A stretch of 64,000 bases of DNA from Jeotgalibacillus marinus (GCF_040801915.1 NZ_JBFMIA010000011.1:35331-99330), one strand, 5' to 3'; shown: positions 41,246 to 51,522, numbered from the stretch's first letter. The notes: generated by a model from the sequence alone, not told the origin. Program-made: numbers and translations.

Positions 41246-42220
41246 ATGATTACGTTTAAAAACGTAACAAAGACCTTTGAGAATGGGACAGAAGCGATCA
41301 AAGGCATCGATTTACATATTAAAAAAGGCAAGCTTGTCGTGATTATTGGTCCAAGTGGTTGCGGGAAAACGACAACGATGAAAATGATCAATAAGCTTAT
41401 CCATCCAACATCAGGAGTTATCGCTATTGATGGCAAGGACATATCAGGTCAAAAAGAGGTTGAACTGCGTCGTAGTATAGGATATGTCATCCAACGAATT
41501 GGTTTATTTCCTCATATGACAATTGAAGAAAACGTAGCACTTATCCCTAAATTAAAAGGTTTTAAGAAAGAAGCGTACAAGGAAAAGGTAGATGAATTGT
41601 TGAAACTCGTCGGTCTGGAACCGTCTCTTTATAAAAATCGTTATCCGCTTGAACTCAGCGGGGGACAACAGCAGCGAGTAGGTGTTGTACGGGCTCTAGC
41701 TGGCGAACCACCGATTATTTTAATGGATGAGCCATTCAGTGCGCTCGATCCCATTAGTCGCGAACAGCTTCAAGACGAACTTAAACTACTTCAAGAAACG
41801 ATTCACAAAACAATTGTCTTTGTCACACATGATATGGATGAAGCGTTAAAAATTGCAGACGAAATTGTTGTGATGAAAGATGGTTTGATCGAACAAATCG
41901 CCACACCTCAAGAACTTGTACAAGGACCTGTTAATGAATTTGTTCGATCATTTATTGGAAAAGAACGAATCCACGCAGCCATTAACCTCCAAAACCCAGC
42001 GGAAAAAGAGATTTCAATGATTATGGAACCTGTGAAACAGCATGCAACTGGAGAGCTCCCTTCGATTGAATCAACGACTTTAATCAAAGATGTTGCACAA
42101 CAGATGATTATTCAAAGCACCCATTCTATGTATGTTGTGCAAAATGGAGAACGTGTAGGCATTGTGCATAAAGATGGGTTGCTTCGTGAACTTGCTGGAA
42201 TTGTTGTGGAGGGGGCATGA
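41246..42220 (+). CDS. Osmoprotectant-type ABC importer ATPase (OpuCA-like)
   Basis: 324 residues. Walker A GPSGCGKTT, Q-loop VIQRIGLFPHM (the QRIGLFPH sequence is typical of OpuBA/OpuCA), signature LSGGQQQRVGVVRAL, Walker B IILMDEPFSALDP, H-loop VTHDMDEA. The C-terminal 80 residues contain a single degenerate CBS-like unit (STHSMYVVQNGERVGIVHKD), whereas OpuCA has two CBS domains, so osmotic or nucleotide sensing may be reduced. Start ATG 41246 after GAGGCGGTG. First gene of a three-gene operon. Confidence 0.92.
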   Translation: MITFKNVTKTFENGTEAIKGIDLHIKKGKLVVIIGPSGCGKTTTMKMINKLIHPTSGVIAIDGKDISGQKEVELRRSIGYVIQRIGLFPHMTIEENVALIPKLKGFKKEAYKEKVDELLKLVGLEPSLYKNRYPLELSGGQQQRVGVVRALAGEPPIILMDEPFSALDPISREQLQDELKLLQETIHKTIVFVTHDMDEALKIADEIVVMKDGLIEQIATPQELVQGPVNEFVRSFIGKERIHAAINLQNPAEKEISMIMEPVKQHATGELPSIESTTLIKDVAQQMIIQSTHSMYVVQNGERVGIVHKDGLLRELAGIVVEGA

Positions 42221-42223
42221 TTC

Positions 42224-42865
42224 GTGGACGTTATTCAAGCGTTTTGGGAAACCGTTGTGCAACGGCAAGATCTCATCATTGAACGAACGATTGAGCATTT
42301 ATACTTATCTTTTGTGGCAATATGTAGCGCCATCCTCATCTCACTTCCACTTGGCATTTTTATTTCACGCAAACAAAAAGTGGCGGAGTTATATATTGGG
42401 ATTACAGCTGTTTTTCAAACGATCCCAAGTTTAGCTCTATTTGGTTTTTTGGTACCGATTGTCGGAATTGGATTTAAAACAGCACTTATTGCACTTATTA
42501 TTTATGCGCTTTTGCCGATTTTACGCAATACATATACAGGCATTACGAGTGTCGATCAAGCCATTATTGAAGCGGGTAGAGGAATGGGAATGACGAGTTC
42601 TCAAATTTTATTGAAAATTGAGTTGCCACTGTCATTGCCATTTTTAATGGCGGGAATCAGAACAGCAACCGTGTTAACTGTAGGAGTGGCAACACTTGCT
42701 ACCTTTGTAGGCGCGGGTGGACTTGGCGATGTAATATGGAGAGGCTTGCAGTCATACAACAATTATTTAGTGCTGGCCGGTGCAATCCCTGTTGCATTAC
42801 TAGCGTTGTCATTTGATTTTATTTTAAAAATACTTGAAAAAAAGACAACACCAAAAGGATTATAA
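42224..42865 (+). CDS. ABC importer permease (OpuCB/OpuBB-like)
   Basis: 213 residues, 5-6 membrane helices. The family coupling loop is seen in EAGRGMGMTSSQILLKIELP, after FQTIPSLALFGFLVPIVGIG. GTG start 42224 lies 3 bp after the ATPase stop with GGAGG upstream. Only one permease gene is present; OpuB and OpuC have two (CB and CD). The subunit therefore probably forms a homodimer, as in some quaternary-amine or thiol-betaine importers. Cytoplasmic membrane. Confidence 0.92.
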   Translation: MDVIQAFWETVVQRQDLIIERTIEHLYLSFVAICSAILISLPLGIFISRKQKVAELYIGITAVFQTIPSLALFGFLVPIVGIGFKTALIALIIYALLPILRNTYTGITSVDQAIIEAGRGMGMTSSQILLKIELPLSLPFLMAGIRTATVLTVGVATLATFVGAGGLGDVIWRGLQSYNNYLVLAGAIPVALLALSFDFILKILEKKTTPKGL

Positions 42866-42980
42866 AGCTATTTACCATAAATGGGTGAGGGTATACTGAC
42901 TAGTAACACCTTTAATAGAAAATAAAAGCCTATACATATGTGTATAAAAAACACTAATTAATAACGAAATGAGGTTGGAT

Positions 42981-43886
42981 ATGAAAATTTCAAAAGGTAT
43001 TTTCATGGGAACGATTACGGCATCACTTTTATTGACAGCATGTAATTCAGCTAGTCGGGATGAATCAGATCCAATTATCGTTTCAGGAAAAGCATTTACA
43101 GAACAATATATTTTGCCACATATTTATCAACAATATATTGAGCATCATTCTGAATATGAAGTAGAACTAAATGAAGGATTAGGTGAAGTTGCTGTCCTCA
43201 CACCTGCAATGGAAAACGGCGAGATTGATATGTATGTGGAGTACACGGGTACAGGACTCGCGGCAGTATTAAAAGAGGAAATAGAATTTGGTGAGTCAAG
43301 TGATAGTATTCTTGAACGGGTGAGAACGGGATATGAAGAAGAATACGATATGACATGGCTAGAACCTCTTGGCTTTGCGAATAATTACACGATGGCATTT
43401 GCAGAAGACACTGATTTTGAAGCAAGCACCTATTCTGGTCTAGCACAAATTTCTGATCAACTGTCATTTGGAGCACCACATGCTTTTTATGAACGACAAG
43501 GGGATGGCTATGAAGCACTAGTTGCGGCATATGGGTTTGATTTTGCGGCAACAGAAAGCTTTGATTCAAACATCTTGTATAACGCGGTACAGTCCGGTGA
43601 GGTAGATGTCATTACTGCTTTTACGACAGACGGACGAATTGAGCGATTTAATTTACAGACGACAGAAGATGATTTAGGATTCTTCCCGAATTATGATGCT
43701 GCACCAGTCATACGACAAGAAGTTCTTGACATTTACCCGAAGCTAGAGGAACTTATCAATGGTCTAGCTGGTCAAATATCAGAACAAGAAATGCAAGAAA
43801 TGAATGCGAAAGTAGATATTGATGGAGAGACTTATGCGGCAGTTGCACAGGAATTTCTTGAGTCAAAAGGCTTACTAGAAGAATAA
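42981..43886 (+). CDS. Quaternary-amine-type binding lipoprotein (OpuCC-like)
   Basis: 301 residues from ATG 42981 with GAGGTTG upstream; an in-frame ATG at 42969 would include that site. Lipobox LLTAC near residue 21. The mature part is an OpuAC/OpuCC-type fold: PIIVSGKAFTEQYILPHIYQ, EIDMYVEYTGTGLAAVL, SNILYNAVQSGEVDVITAFT then TDGRI. The ligand pocket would bind glycine betaine, choline, carnitine or related compounds; which one cannot be read. The gap of 115 bp from the permease has no obvious terminator, so the three genes likely form one operon. Confidence 0.91.
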   Translation: MKISKGIFMGTITASLLLTACNSASRDESDPIIVSGKAFTEQYILPHIYQQYIEHHSEYEVELNEGLGEVAVLTPAMENGEIDMYVEYTGTGLAAVLKEEIEFGESSDSILERVRTGYEEEYDMTWLEPLGFANNYTMAFAEDTDFEASTYSGLAQISDQLSFGAPHAFYERQGDGYEALVAAYGFDFAATESFDSNILYNAVQSGEVDVITAFTTDGRIERFNLQTTEDDLGFFPNYDAAPVIRQEVLDIYPKLEELINGLAGQISEQEMQEMNAKVDIDGETYAAVAQEFLESKGLLEE

Positions 43887-43921
43887 TAGACAAAAATTCT
43901 TTAAAGAAGGAAGTGTAAATA

Positions 43922-44338
43922 GTGATACAAAATCCATCACGACATGAAATCGGTACGATTTTAAAAAAATCAAAGCGCATTGCAGTCATTGGCTTAAGTG
44001 ATAATCCTACACGTACGTCATACGGCGTTTCTAAAGCGATGCAAAACGCAGGGTACGACATAATCCCTGTTAATCCAATGATCGATGAAGTACTTGGTGT
44101 AAAGGCAGTTTCGTCACTAAGCGAAATTGAGGGTAAGATCGACATCGTAAACATATTCAGACGTTCAGAATTTCTCCCTGAGATAGCGGCAGATTTCTTA
44201 GCGACAGATGTGGATGTTTTCTGGTCTCAGTTGGGTGTGATGGATGAAAGTGTGTTTGAAGAACTGACAAAGCAAGGAAGAACAGTGATCATGGACCGTT
44301 GTATAAAGGTAGAGCATGCGCTAAACCCTATTAAATAG
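43922..44338 (+). CDS. yneT: CoA-binding protein YneT
   Basis: 138 residues, a single Rossmann-type CoA-binding domain: SKRIAVIGLSDNPTRTSYGV with AMQNAGYDIIPVNP, then VDVFWSQLGVMDE. The family resembles the CoA-binding part of succinyl-CoA synthetase; function of YneT is not known to me. GTG start 43922 with GAAGGAAG upstream. Lies upstream of parE as in B. subtilis, though a 1.2-kb gap with a decayed gene now separates them. Confidence 0.92.
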   Translation: MIQNPSRHEIGTILKKSKRIAVIGLSDNPTRTSYGVSKAMQNAGYDIIPVNPMIDEVLGVKAVSSLSEIEGKIDIVNIFRRSEFLPEIAADFLATDVDVFWSQLGVMDESVFEELTKQGRTVIMDRCIKVEHALNPIK

Positions 44339-44443
44339 AGAGGCAGCATTTAGCCTTTACGCAATGGAGGCTGCAATTACAGAAAGAACAAGGGTTAGAT
44401 CGTTCAAACTTGCCGGTGGGTTAGTGTTTTGAGGTATTATACA

Positions 44444-44465
44444 GTAGAGTTTAGACAAACTCTAC
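44444..44465. repeat. 9-bp inverted repeat
   Basis: GTAGAGTTT, loop AGAC, AAACTCTAC, immediately after TATTATAC. It could be a small hairpin RNA start or an operator. Otherwise 44339-44503 holds nothing recognised. Confidence 0.4.
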
Positions 44466-44503
44466 TTTGTAAACCACAATCATGGAACGTTTGTATAAGT
44501 AGT

Positions 44504-44536
44504 AAAAGGTTGATACAAATGTATCAACCTTTTTTA
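44504..44536 (+). terminator. Strong hairpin terminator
   Basis: AAAGGTTGATAC pairs with GTATCAACCTTTTTT around AAAT. Probably the terminator of yneT or of a short RNA starting near 44440. Confidence 0.8.
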
Positions 44537-44689
44537 TGACTTTAGCTCGTTTTAATAACAGACTGTTTTGATCTAAAGTAAAATAATAAAGCAGCTACTA
44601 AACATACTATTCCGCCAACCAACAAAATAATATTAAAGATTCCCCCCCAGAAGTTGAGAATTAGATGCTAAACTGCTTAACAGTAATAA

Positions 44690-45015
44690 CAATACTCCTA
44701 TGTACATATAAAAAGGAAAATTTTTTATACTTTTGTTTTAGTAAAATATACCCTATAAGAATGATTAATTACATAAAACTCATCATCATTAAAATTGGAT
44801 ACGTCGTTTTAAATTCCCCTGCGTAAATAAAAAAGTCAAGCTGTGAAATATCACTTGGTTGTCCCACTACACCGTTAAACATTTGTGAAAAATTCGCTGA
44901 GCATTTCCATTCACAAGGATTATCTAGTATTTCTGCCTTCATACCACGTAGCGCCTGTAGATAATACAAGAAACATAATGACTAAACATAGTTGAATCAC
45001 ATATCTTTTAGACAT
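44690..45015 (-). pseudogene. Decayed small membrane protein (DUF4306/YjdJ-like)
   Basis: On the minus strand MSKRYVIQLCLVIMFLVLST and GATWYEGRNT end at a stop. One frame over, AEILDNPCEWKCSANFSQMF and DISQLDFFIYAGEFKTTYPI continue, and after another stop the helix LIILIGYILLKQKYKK follows in the same frame. Together they make a protein with two membrane helices around a Trp/Asp-rich outer loop, which I associate with the YjdJ group. A frameshift and a stop make it non-functional. The remaining 45016-45589 stretch has only the parE promoter region. Confidence 0.55.
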
Positions 45016-45589
45016 TTTCATCATCTCAAACTCAATAAAAAAGTCTCCTGTGCTAAGGAGTAATAGGTTTCGTTCTATATTTTAGCATAAATGATTGATA
45101 TTGGAACTCTTGTAATTTCCTTTCATCATTGATATAGATCGTCCAACAATATCTTCCGTGAATTCAAGAAAATGAATGAGGATAGTCGAAGCTTTTATGA
45201 ATATTGAGTGGCACAGCACATCTAAATGCGTATGATACTCGATTTTTACTTAGGGCCACACTAAATTTGAACTTGTCGTGATGAAGTGATAAAAAAATGA
45301 AAGCTTGGCCATCACGTACCAGGTTTTCTCTTTGTCGAACTCGAAAAAATGGGGTCAAAGAGTAGTTCATTATTTGATGATTTTTATAATAAACATAGAT
45401 TTTTTAGCGATAAATGCTATGATCGTAGTAGTGGGATTTAAATGTGAACGTGACATGTATCTTTTATAAATGTTAATCAATCCATTGAAATAAGTGGTTC
45501 AGTCAGTATAGAATATGGTTTGGTTACCTGCATTTTATGGTACAATGAAAAAACGAACGAGTGTTTGTGTAGCTGGAAGGGGAATGTCC

Positions 45590-47557
45590 GTGTCAAAAAA
45601 AGAAACGATGGAATACAACGACGACGCCATTCAGGTGCTCGAAGGACTAGAGGCGGTAAGAAAGCGCCCTGGGATGTATATTGGATCAACCGATGCACGT
45701 GGCTTGCATCATTTAGTTTATGAGATTGTTGATAATTCTGTGGATGAAGCGCTTGGCGGCTTTGGAGATGCAATTAAAATTACTCTTCACAAAGACGGTA
45801 GCATATCCATACGGGACTTTGGTCGAGGTATGCCAACGGGTATTCACCGTTCAGGTAAGCCAACACCAGAAGTTATTTTAACCGTACTTCACGCGGGTGG
45901 AAAGTTTGGACAAGGTGGCTATAAAACAAGTGGTGGACTTCACGGAGTAGGTGCATCTGTTGTTAATGCCCTTTCAGAAGAACTTACCGTGACCATCTAT
46001 CGCGATGGAGTCATTCATGAACAACGCTTCGAAAATGGTGGAAAACCTTCCACAACACTTGAGAAAAAAGGAAAAACAAAACAAACGGGAACAAATATTC
46101 ATTTTAAACCTGACACAACGATTTTTAGCACTACGCATTTCAACTATGACACGCTTTGCGAACGTCTAAGAGAGAGCGCATTTTTGTTAAAAGGTTTTAA
46201 AATCGAAATTATTGACGAACGTGATGATAAGCGTGATTCCTTTCAATATGAAACTGGAATCGAAGCGTTTGTTTCGTATTTAAACGAAGGAAAAGATGTT
46301 CTTCACCAAGTTGTGTCATTTGAAGGTGCTCAAGATGGAATTGAAGTGGAGTTTGCGTTTCAATTTAATGATGCATACTCAGAAACAATCTTGTCATTTG
46401 TAAATAATGTACGGACAAAAGACGGTGGAACACATGAAACTGGTGCAAAATCAGCAATCACTCGTGTATTTAATGAATACGCAAAAAAAGTGAACTTGCT
46501 GAAAGAAAAAGATAAGAACTTAGAAGGATCGGATATTCGTGAAGGGTTTGCGAGTATTATATCGGTCCGTATTCCTGAAGGTATCTTGCAATTTGAAGGT
46601 CAAACAAAAGGCAAACTTGGGACAGGAGAAGCACGATCAGCCGTTGATGGAGTAGTCGCAAGTCAGTTGTTTTACTTCTTAGAAGAAAACCCTGAAACGA
46701 GCACACTTCTCATAAAAAAAGCGATTCGTGCTCAACAAGCAAGAGAAGCGGCTCGTCGGGCAAGAGAAGATGCACGTAATGGCAAAAAGCGTAAAAAGAG
46801 CGATACGATTTTATCGGGTAAGCTAACGCCAGCTCAATCAAAAAATGCTGCGCGAAATGAATTGTATTTAGTGGAGGGGGACTCTGCTGGAGGGTCTGCA
46901 AAGCAAGGACGCGATCGTAAGTTCCAAGCAATCCTGCCACTCCGAGGAAAAGTCATCAATACAGAAAAAGCTAAGCTAGCAGATATTTTTAAAAATGAAG
47001 AAATCAATACGATTATTCACGCGATTGGTGCAGGGGTTGGTGCTGACTTTGAAGTGGATGATATTCAATACGACAAAATCGTTATCATGACCGATGCGGA
47101 TACAGATGGCGCGCATATTCAAGTCTTACTTCTAACGTTCTTATACCGTTACATGAAGCCGATGATTGAAGCGGGCCGAGTGTATATTGCCCTACCGCCT
47201 CTATATAAAGTAAGCAAAGGCACAGGCAAAAAAGAAGTGATTGAATATGCTTGGACAGATGATGAGCTTGAAACCGTCATAAAAAAAGTAGGAAAAGGAT
47301 ATATCTTACAACGCTACAAAGGTCTTGGTGAAATGAATCCATCTCAGCTTTGGGAAACGACGATGGACCCTGAAACGAGAACGCTGATTCGCGTACGTAT
47401 TGATGATGGCGCACGAGCAGAACGCCGTGTGACCACGCTAATGGGCGATAAAGTTGAGCCACGGAGAAAATGGATAGAGTCGAATGTGGCATTTGGCTTA
47501 GAGGACAACGTCAATATTTTAGACAACGATCAGATTATGGCTTCAGAGGAGGGCTAA
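45590..47557 (+). CDS. parE: Topoisomerase IV subunit B
   Basis: 655 residues. GHKL ATPase domain: YEIVDNSVDEALGG, RDFGRGMPTG, GGLHGVGASVVNALS. The transducer and Toprim domains follow with YLVEGDSAGGSAKQGRDRKF and MTDADTDGAHIQ, and the end motif KVEPRRKWIE. With ParC it decatenates daughter chromosomes. ParE rather than GyrB is supported by adjacency to parC, and by near identity with B. subtilis ParE in remembered stretches. The frame opens at 45515 and has an ATG at 45584 directly behind GGAAGGGGA; GTG 45590 has the correct spacing and gives the standard 655-residue length. Confidence 0.96.
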   Translation: MSKKETMEYNDDAIQVLEGLEAVRKRPGMYIGSTDARGLHHLVYEIVDNSVDEALGGFGDAIKITLHKDGSISIRDFGRGMPTGIHRSGKPTPEVILTVLHAGGKFGQGGYKTSGGLHGVGASVVNALSEELTVTIYRDGVIHEQRFENGGKPSTTLEKKGKTKQTGTNIHFKPDTTIFSTTHFNYDTLCERLRESAFLLKGFKIEIIDERDDKRDSFQYETGIEAFVSYLNEGKDVLHQVVSFEGAQDGIEVEFAFQFNDAYSETILSFVNNVRTKDGGTHETGAKSAITRVFNEYAKKVNLLKEKDKNLEGSDIREGFASIISVRIPEGILQFEGQTKGKLGTGEARSAVDGVVASQLFYFLEENPETSTLLIKKAIRAQQAREAARRAREDARNGKKRKKSDTILSGKLTPAQSKNAARNELYLVEGDSAGGSAKQGRDRKFQAILPLRGKVINTEKAKLADIFKNEEINTIIHAIGAGVGADFEVDDIQYDKIVIMTDADTDGAHIQVLLLTFLYRYMKPMIEAGRVYIALPPLYKVSKGTGKKEVIEYAWTDDELETVIKKVGKGYILQRYKGLGEMNPSQLWETTMDPETRTLIRVRIDDGARAERRVTTLMGDKVEPRRKWIESNVAFGLEDNVNILDNDQIMASEEG

Positions 47558-47558
47558 T

Positions 47559-49976
47559 ATGACTTCAACCGAACGTTTTCAAGACCTCCCGCTTGAGGAA
47601 GTGCTAGGAGATCGATTTGGACGATATAGTAAATACATTATCCAAGAACGTGCACTACCTGATGCGCGTGACGGACTAAAACCAGTACAGCGCAGAATTC
47701 TTTATGCGATGCATTCTGAAGGCAATACGCAGGAAAAAGGATTTAGAAAGTCTGCTAAAACAGTCGGTAACGTCATTGGTAACTACCATCCACATGGTGA
47801 TTCATCCGTTTATGACGCGATGGTACGCATGAGTCAAAGTTGGAAAGTGCGCTACATGCCTGTTGAAATGCACGGCAACAATGGTAGTGTCGATGGTGAC
47901 CCTGCTGCTGCGATGCGTTACACAGAAGCGCGACTTTCAGCCATTTCAGGTGAACTACTTCGCGATATTGAGAAAGATACCGTTGAGCACATTTCTAATT
48001 TTGATGATACGTCTGAAGAGCCAACAGTTCTACCAGCACGTTATCCGAACTTACTTGTCAACGGTTCAACTGGAATTTCTGCTGGATATGCAACGGAAAT
48101 TCCTCCTCACCACCTTGGAGAAGTGATTGACGCGACGGTTATGCGTATGGATAACCCTACATGCACAGTTGACGAACTCATGACTGTAATAAAAGGTCCT
48201 GATTTTCCTACGGGTGGTACGATTCAAGGAGTAGATGGCATTCGTAACGCTTACAAACAAGGAAAAGGCAAGATCGTCATTCGTAGTAAGGTGGCGATTG
48301 AGGACCTTCGTGGTGGACGCCAGCAACTTGTTATCACGGAAATTCCATATGAAGTAAATAAAGCCAACCTCGTAAGGAGAATGGATGAAGCAAGAGCAGA
48401 TCGTAAAGTAGAAGGTATATCAGAGGTGCGTGACGAAACCGATCGCACAGGTCTTCGTGTGGTTGTGGAGTTGAAAAAAGAGGCAGATGCAACGGGCATA
48501 CTGAACTTTTTGTATAAAAACACTGATTTACAGGTACATTATAATTTCAACATGGTTGCGATTCATAACAAGCGTCCTGTATTGATGGGACTTGCTGAAC
48601 TTCTTGACGCATATATCGAGCATCAAAAAGAAGTTGTCACACGACGGACAAACTATGATTTAAAGCGGGCAAAAGATCGTGAACACATCGTTGACGGATT
48701 GATGAAAGCACTATCCGTTTTAGATGAAGTGATTGCAACGATCCGTGAATCGAAAGATAAAAAAGATGCAAAAAACAACATACAATCACGTTTTGGCTTT
48801 ACAGAGCCACAATCAGAAGCGATTGTGTCGTTACAACTTTACCGTTTAACGAACACAGATATTACAGCACTTCAAAAAGAAGCGGATGAATTAGCACGCC
48901 AAATTACCGAGCTTGAAGCAATCCTTGCAAGCGAGAAAAAACTTGTAGCAGTTATTAAAAAAGAGCTTCGCAGTGTGAGAAAGCAATACATTGATGAACG
49001 CAGATCCATTATTGAAGATAAAATCGAAGAAATTAAAATCAACATGGAAGTGCTCGTTGCTAGTGAAGATGTGATCGTGACTGTCACAAAAGATGGTTAC
49101 GTGAAACGTACGTCTCAACGCTCATACGGAGCATCGAATGGTCAAGATTTTGCCATGAAAGAGTCGGACCGTCTTCTTGCTAAGCTCGATGTGAATACAA
49201 CAGAGGTACTTCTTTTGTTTACAAACAAAGGAAACTACATTTACATGCCGATTCATCAGCTGCCAGACATTCGGTGGAAAGATCTCGGACAACACATCGC
49301 GAGTATCGTTTCGCTTGATAAAGATGAACAACTCATCAAAGCGATGCACGTGAAAGATTTTACTGACCACCAGTATCTTGTGTTCATAACAAAAAACGGA
49401 ATGGTCAAAAAATCCGAATTTAATTTATATAAAGCTCAACGCTTTTCACGTGCACTGGTCGCAGTCAATGTGAAAAAAGAAGATGAATTGATTGATGTAT
49501 TTTGGACTGATGGATCACAAGAACTTTTACTAGCGACTTCATACGGTTATGGTTTACGATTTAACGAAGAAGACGTAAGTATTGTTGGTCAACGTGCTGC
49601 TGGTGTAAAAGGAATCAATTTAAAAGAAGGTGACCATGTTGTCAGTGGTCTTGTTGTCAAACCAGCTGATCAGCTCTTGATGGTAACGCATCGAGGGGCA
49701 GTCAAAAAAATGCCTGTGAGCGAGTTCGATTTAAGTACCCGAGCAAAACGAGGGCTCATTATGCTACGTGAGTTAAAGAAAAATCCACATCGAGTGGTTA
49801 AAGTGTTGGCTATTTCAACGGATCATCACCGATTTATTTTGCAGAGCGAAAAAGGAAATAGGACAGCGATTCTCGCATCAAGCTATCGAGTGAATGACCG
49901 CTACTCAAATGGGTCTTTTGCCGCTGACGAAACAGAAACTGGAACGATTACTCATGTGTGGAGAGAAACTGAATAA
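47559..49976 (+). CDS. parC: Topoisomerase IV subunit A
   Basis: 805 residues. The winged-helix catalytic domain has DGLKPVQRRILYAM, YHPHGDSSVYDAMVRMSQ (quinolone-resistance region, here with Ser at the GDSSVY position) and AAMRYTEARLS with the active-site Tyr near residue 122. A coiled-coil tower (about 370-490) and the C-terminal beta-pinwheel blades (VTVTKDGYVKRTSQRSY, VFITKNGMVKKSEFN) follow. Starts 2 bp after the parE stop, with GAGGAGGG inside the parE end, so the two are translationally linked. Confidence 0.97.
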   Translation: MTSTERFQDLPLEEVLGDRFGRYSKYIIQERALPDARDGLKPVQRRILYAMHSEGNTQEKGFRKSAKTVGNVIGNYHPHGDSSVYDAMVRMSQSWKVRYMPVEMHGNNGSVDGDPAAAMRYTEARLSAISGELLRDIEKDTVEHISNFDDTSEEPTVLPARYPNLLVNGSTGISAGYATEIPPHHLGEVIDATVMRMDNPTCTVDELMTVIKGPDFPTGGTIQGVDGIRNAYKQGKGKIVIRSKVAIEDLRGGRQQLVITEIPYEVNKANLVRRMDEARADRKVEGISEVRDETDRTGLRVVVELKKEADATGILNFLYKNTDLQVHYNFNMVAIHNKRPVLMGLAELLDAYIEHQKEVVTRRTNYDLKRAKDREHIVDGLMKALSVLDEVIATIRESKDKKDAKNNIQSRFGFTEPQSEAIVSLQLYRLTNTDITALQKEADELARQITELEAILASEKKLVAVIKKELRSVRKQYIDERRSIIEDKIEEIKINMEVLVASEDVIVTVTKDGYVKRTSQRSYGASNGQDFAMKESDRLLAKLDVNTTEVLLLFTNKGNYIYMPIHQLPDIRWKDLGQHIASIVSLDKDEQLIKAMHVKDFTDHQYLVFITKNGMVKKSEFNLYKAQRFSRALVAVNVKKEDELIDVFWTDGSQELLLATSYGYGLRFNEEDVSIVGQRAAGVKGINLKEGDHVVSGLVVKPADQLLMVTHRGAVKKMPVSEFDLSTRAKRGLIMLRELKKNPHRVVKVLAISTDHHRFILQSEKGNRTAILASSYRVNDRYSNGSFAADETETGTITHVWRETE

Positions 49977-50079
49977 ATAGAGACATAATTTATCATGTCA
50001 TATAAATGGCGTATGGAAAAAGGACTAGTATTTCTCCATTTTTCATTTTAGTGCTATATTTGTCTTAGGAGGGTTTCAA

Positions 50080-51516
50080 GTGGATTTTGGACTTTTATCA
50101 TTTGTAAGTGGGTTGGATAAAGTTGCCACAACATTAAATGGCTTTCTGTGGGATTACATATTGATCATCGTGCTTTTAGGCTGTGGACTGTATTTTACGT
50201 TTCGGAGTGGATTCTTACAATTTCGATCAATTGGTGACATGTTTAAGCTACTTGGCGATAAGTCGACGATTTCGTCAAAAGATAAAAGAGGAATTTCATC
50301 CTTCAAAGCTTTCACGATTTCAGCAGCTTCACGTATTGGAACAGGGAACTTAGCAGGGGTTGCAACGGCGGTTTCGCTCGGTGGACCAGGTGCTGTTTTT
50401 TGGATGTGGATGATTGCTCTAGTTGGTTCGGCATCAGCATTTGTTGAGTCAACACTTGCACAAGTATATAAAGTCAAAGATAAAAATGGGTTCCGTGGTG
50501 GACCTGCTTATTACATGGAAAAAGGCTTGAATGCTCGTTGGCTAGGAATCCTTTTTGCAATCATTATCTCGGTTACGTTTGGACTTGTTTTCAACTCCGT
50601 TCAATCAAATACGATTTCACTTGCTCTTGAAGGCTCATTTGGTTGGGACCGGTCCATTGTCGGACTCGTTCTTGTTGTGTTAACAGGACTTGTTATTTTT
50701 GGTGGTACGCATCGAGTTGCTGCTGTCACTGGTATCATTGTGCCGGTTATGGCTATTTTGTATATTTTACTTGCACTATTTGTTTTAGTGACGAATATAG
50801 ATTTAATTATTCCTATGATCCAAGTGATCTTCAGTAATGCCTTTGGCTTAACAGAAGTTGTATCAGGTGGTATTGGTGCTGCAATTATGCATGGTATCAA
50901 ACGTGGACTTTTCTCGAATGAAGCTGGTATGGGTAGTGCACCAAACGCTGCAGCAGCAGCGGACGTTTCGCACCCTGCTAAACAAGGGTTGATTCAAACG
51001 CTAGGTGTATTCGTTGATACATTGATTATTTGTACAGCAACTGCACTTATCATCATCATGTCAGGTGAATACTTAAACGGAAGCGATGGAATTCAGCTTA
51101 CACAAGATGCCTTAGCATTCCATGTGGGTGACTGGGCAGGAACATTTGTCAGCGTCGCGATCTTCCTATTTGCTTTTAGCTCGATTGTAGGTAACTACTA
51201 CTACGGTCAGACGAATATCGAATTTATTAAAAACAGCCCAGTAGGCCTAAACATTTACCGTCTAATTGTAATGGGTATGGTATACTTTGGAGCGGTTCAA
51301 AGTTTCGGGCTTGTGTGGAACCTTGCCGATGTATCAATGGCTATAATGGCACTGTTTAACTTAATCGCGATTAGCTTATTATCGCCAATCGCATTTAAAG
51401 TACTACAAGATTATCAACGTCAAAAAAGTCAAGGCCTTGATCCAGTCTTTTATAAAAACAGCGTTCCAGGGCTTAAAAATACGGAGTGTTGGGATGACGC
51501 TCCGAAAGAAAAATAA
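50080..51516 (+). CDS. alsT: Sodium:alanine (AGCS-family) symporter
   Basis: 478 residues, about 11 membrane helices. Family marks: FRSGFLQFRSIGDMFKLLGD, SRIGTGNLAGVATAVSLGGP, WMIALVGSASAFVESTLAQV, and MHGIKRGLFSNEAGMGSAPN. Takes up alanine or glycine (in B. subtilis AlsT is reported as a glutamine/alanine-type carrier) with Na+. GTG start at 50080 with GGAGGG upstream. Position after parC matches B. subtilis alsT. A strong terminator closes the block. Confidence 0.95.
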   Translation: MDFGLLSFVSGLDKVATTLNGFLWDYILIIVLLGCGLYFTFRSGFLQFRSIGDMFKLLGDKSTISSKDKRGISSFKAFTISAASRIGTGNLAGVATAVSLGGPGAVFWMWMIALVGSASAFVESTLAQVYKVKDKNGFRGGPAYYMEKGLNARWLGILFAIIISVTFGLVFNSVQSNTISLALEGSFGWDRSIVGLVLVVLTGLVIFGGTHRVAAVTGIIVPVMAILYILLALFVLVTNIDLIIPMIQVIFSNAFGLTEVVSGGIGAAIMHGIKRGLFSNEAGMGSAPNAAAAADVSHPAKQGLIQTLGVFVDTLIICTATALIIIMSGEYLNGSDGIQLTQDALAFHVGDWAGTFVSVAIFLFAFSSIVGNYYYGQTNIEFIKNSPVGLNIYRLIVMGMVYFGAVQSFGLVWNLADVSMAIMALFNLIAISLLSPIAFKVLQDYQRQKSQGLDPVFYKNSVPGLKNTECWDDAPKEK

Positions 51517-51522
51517 GAGAAC

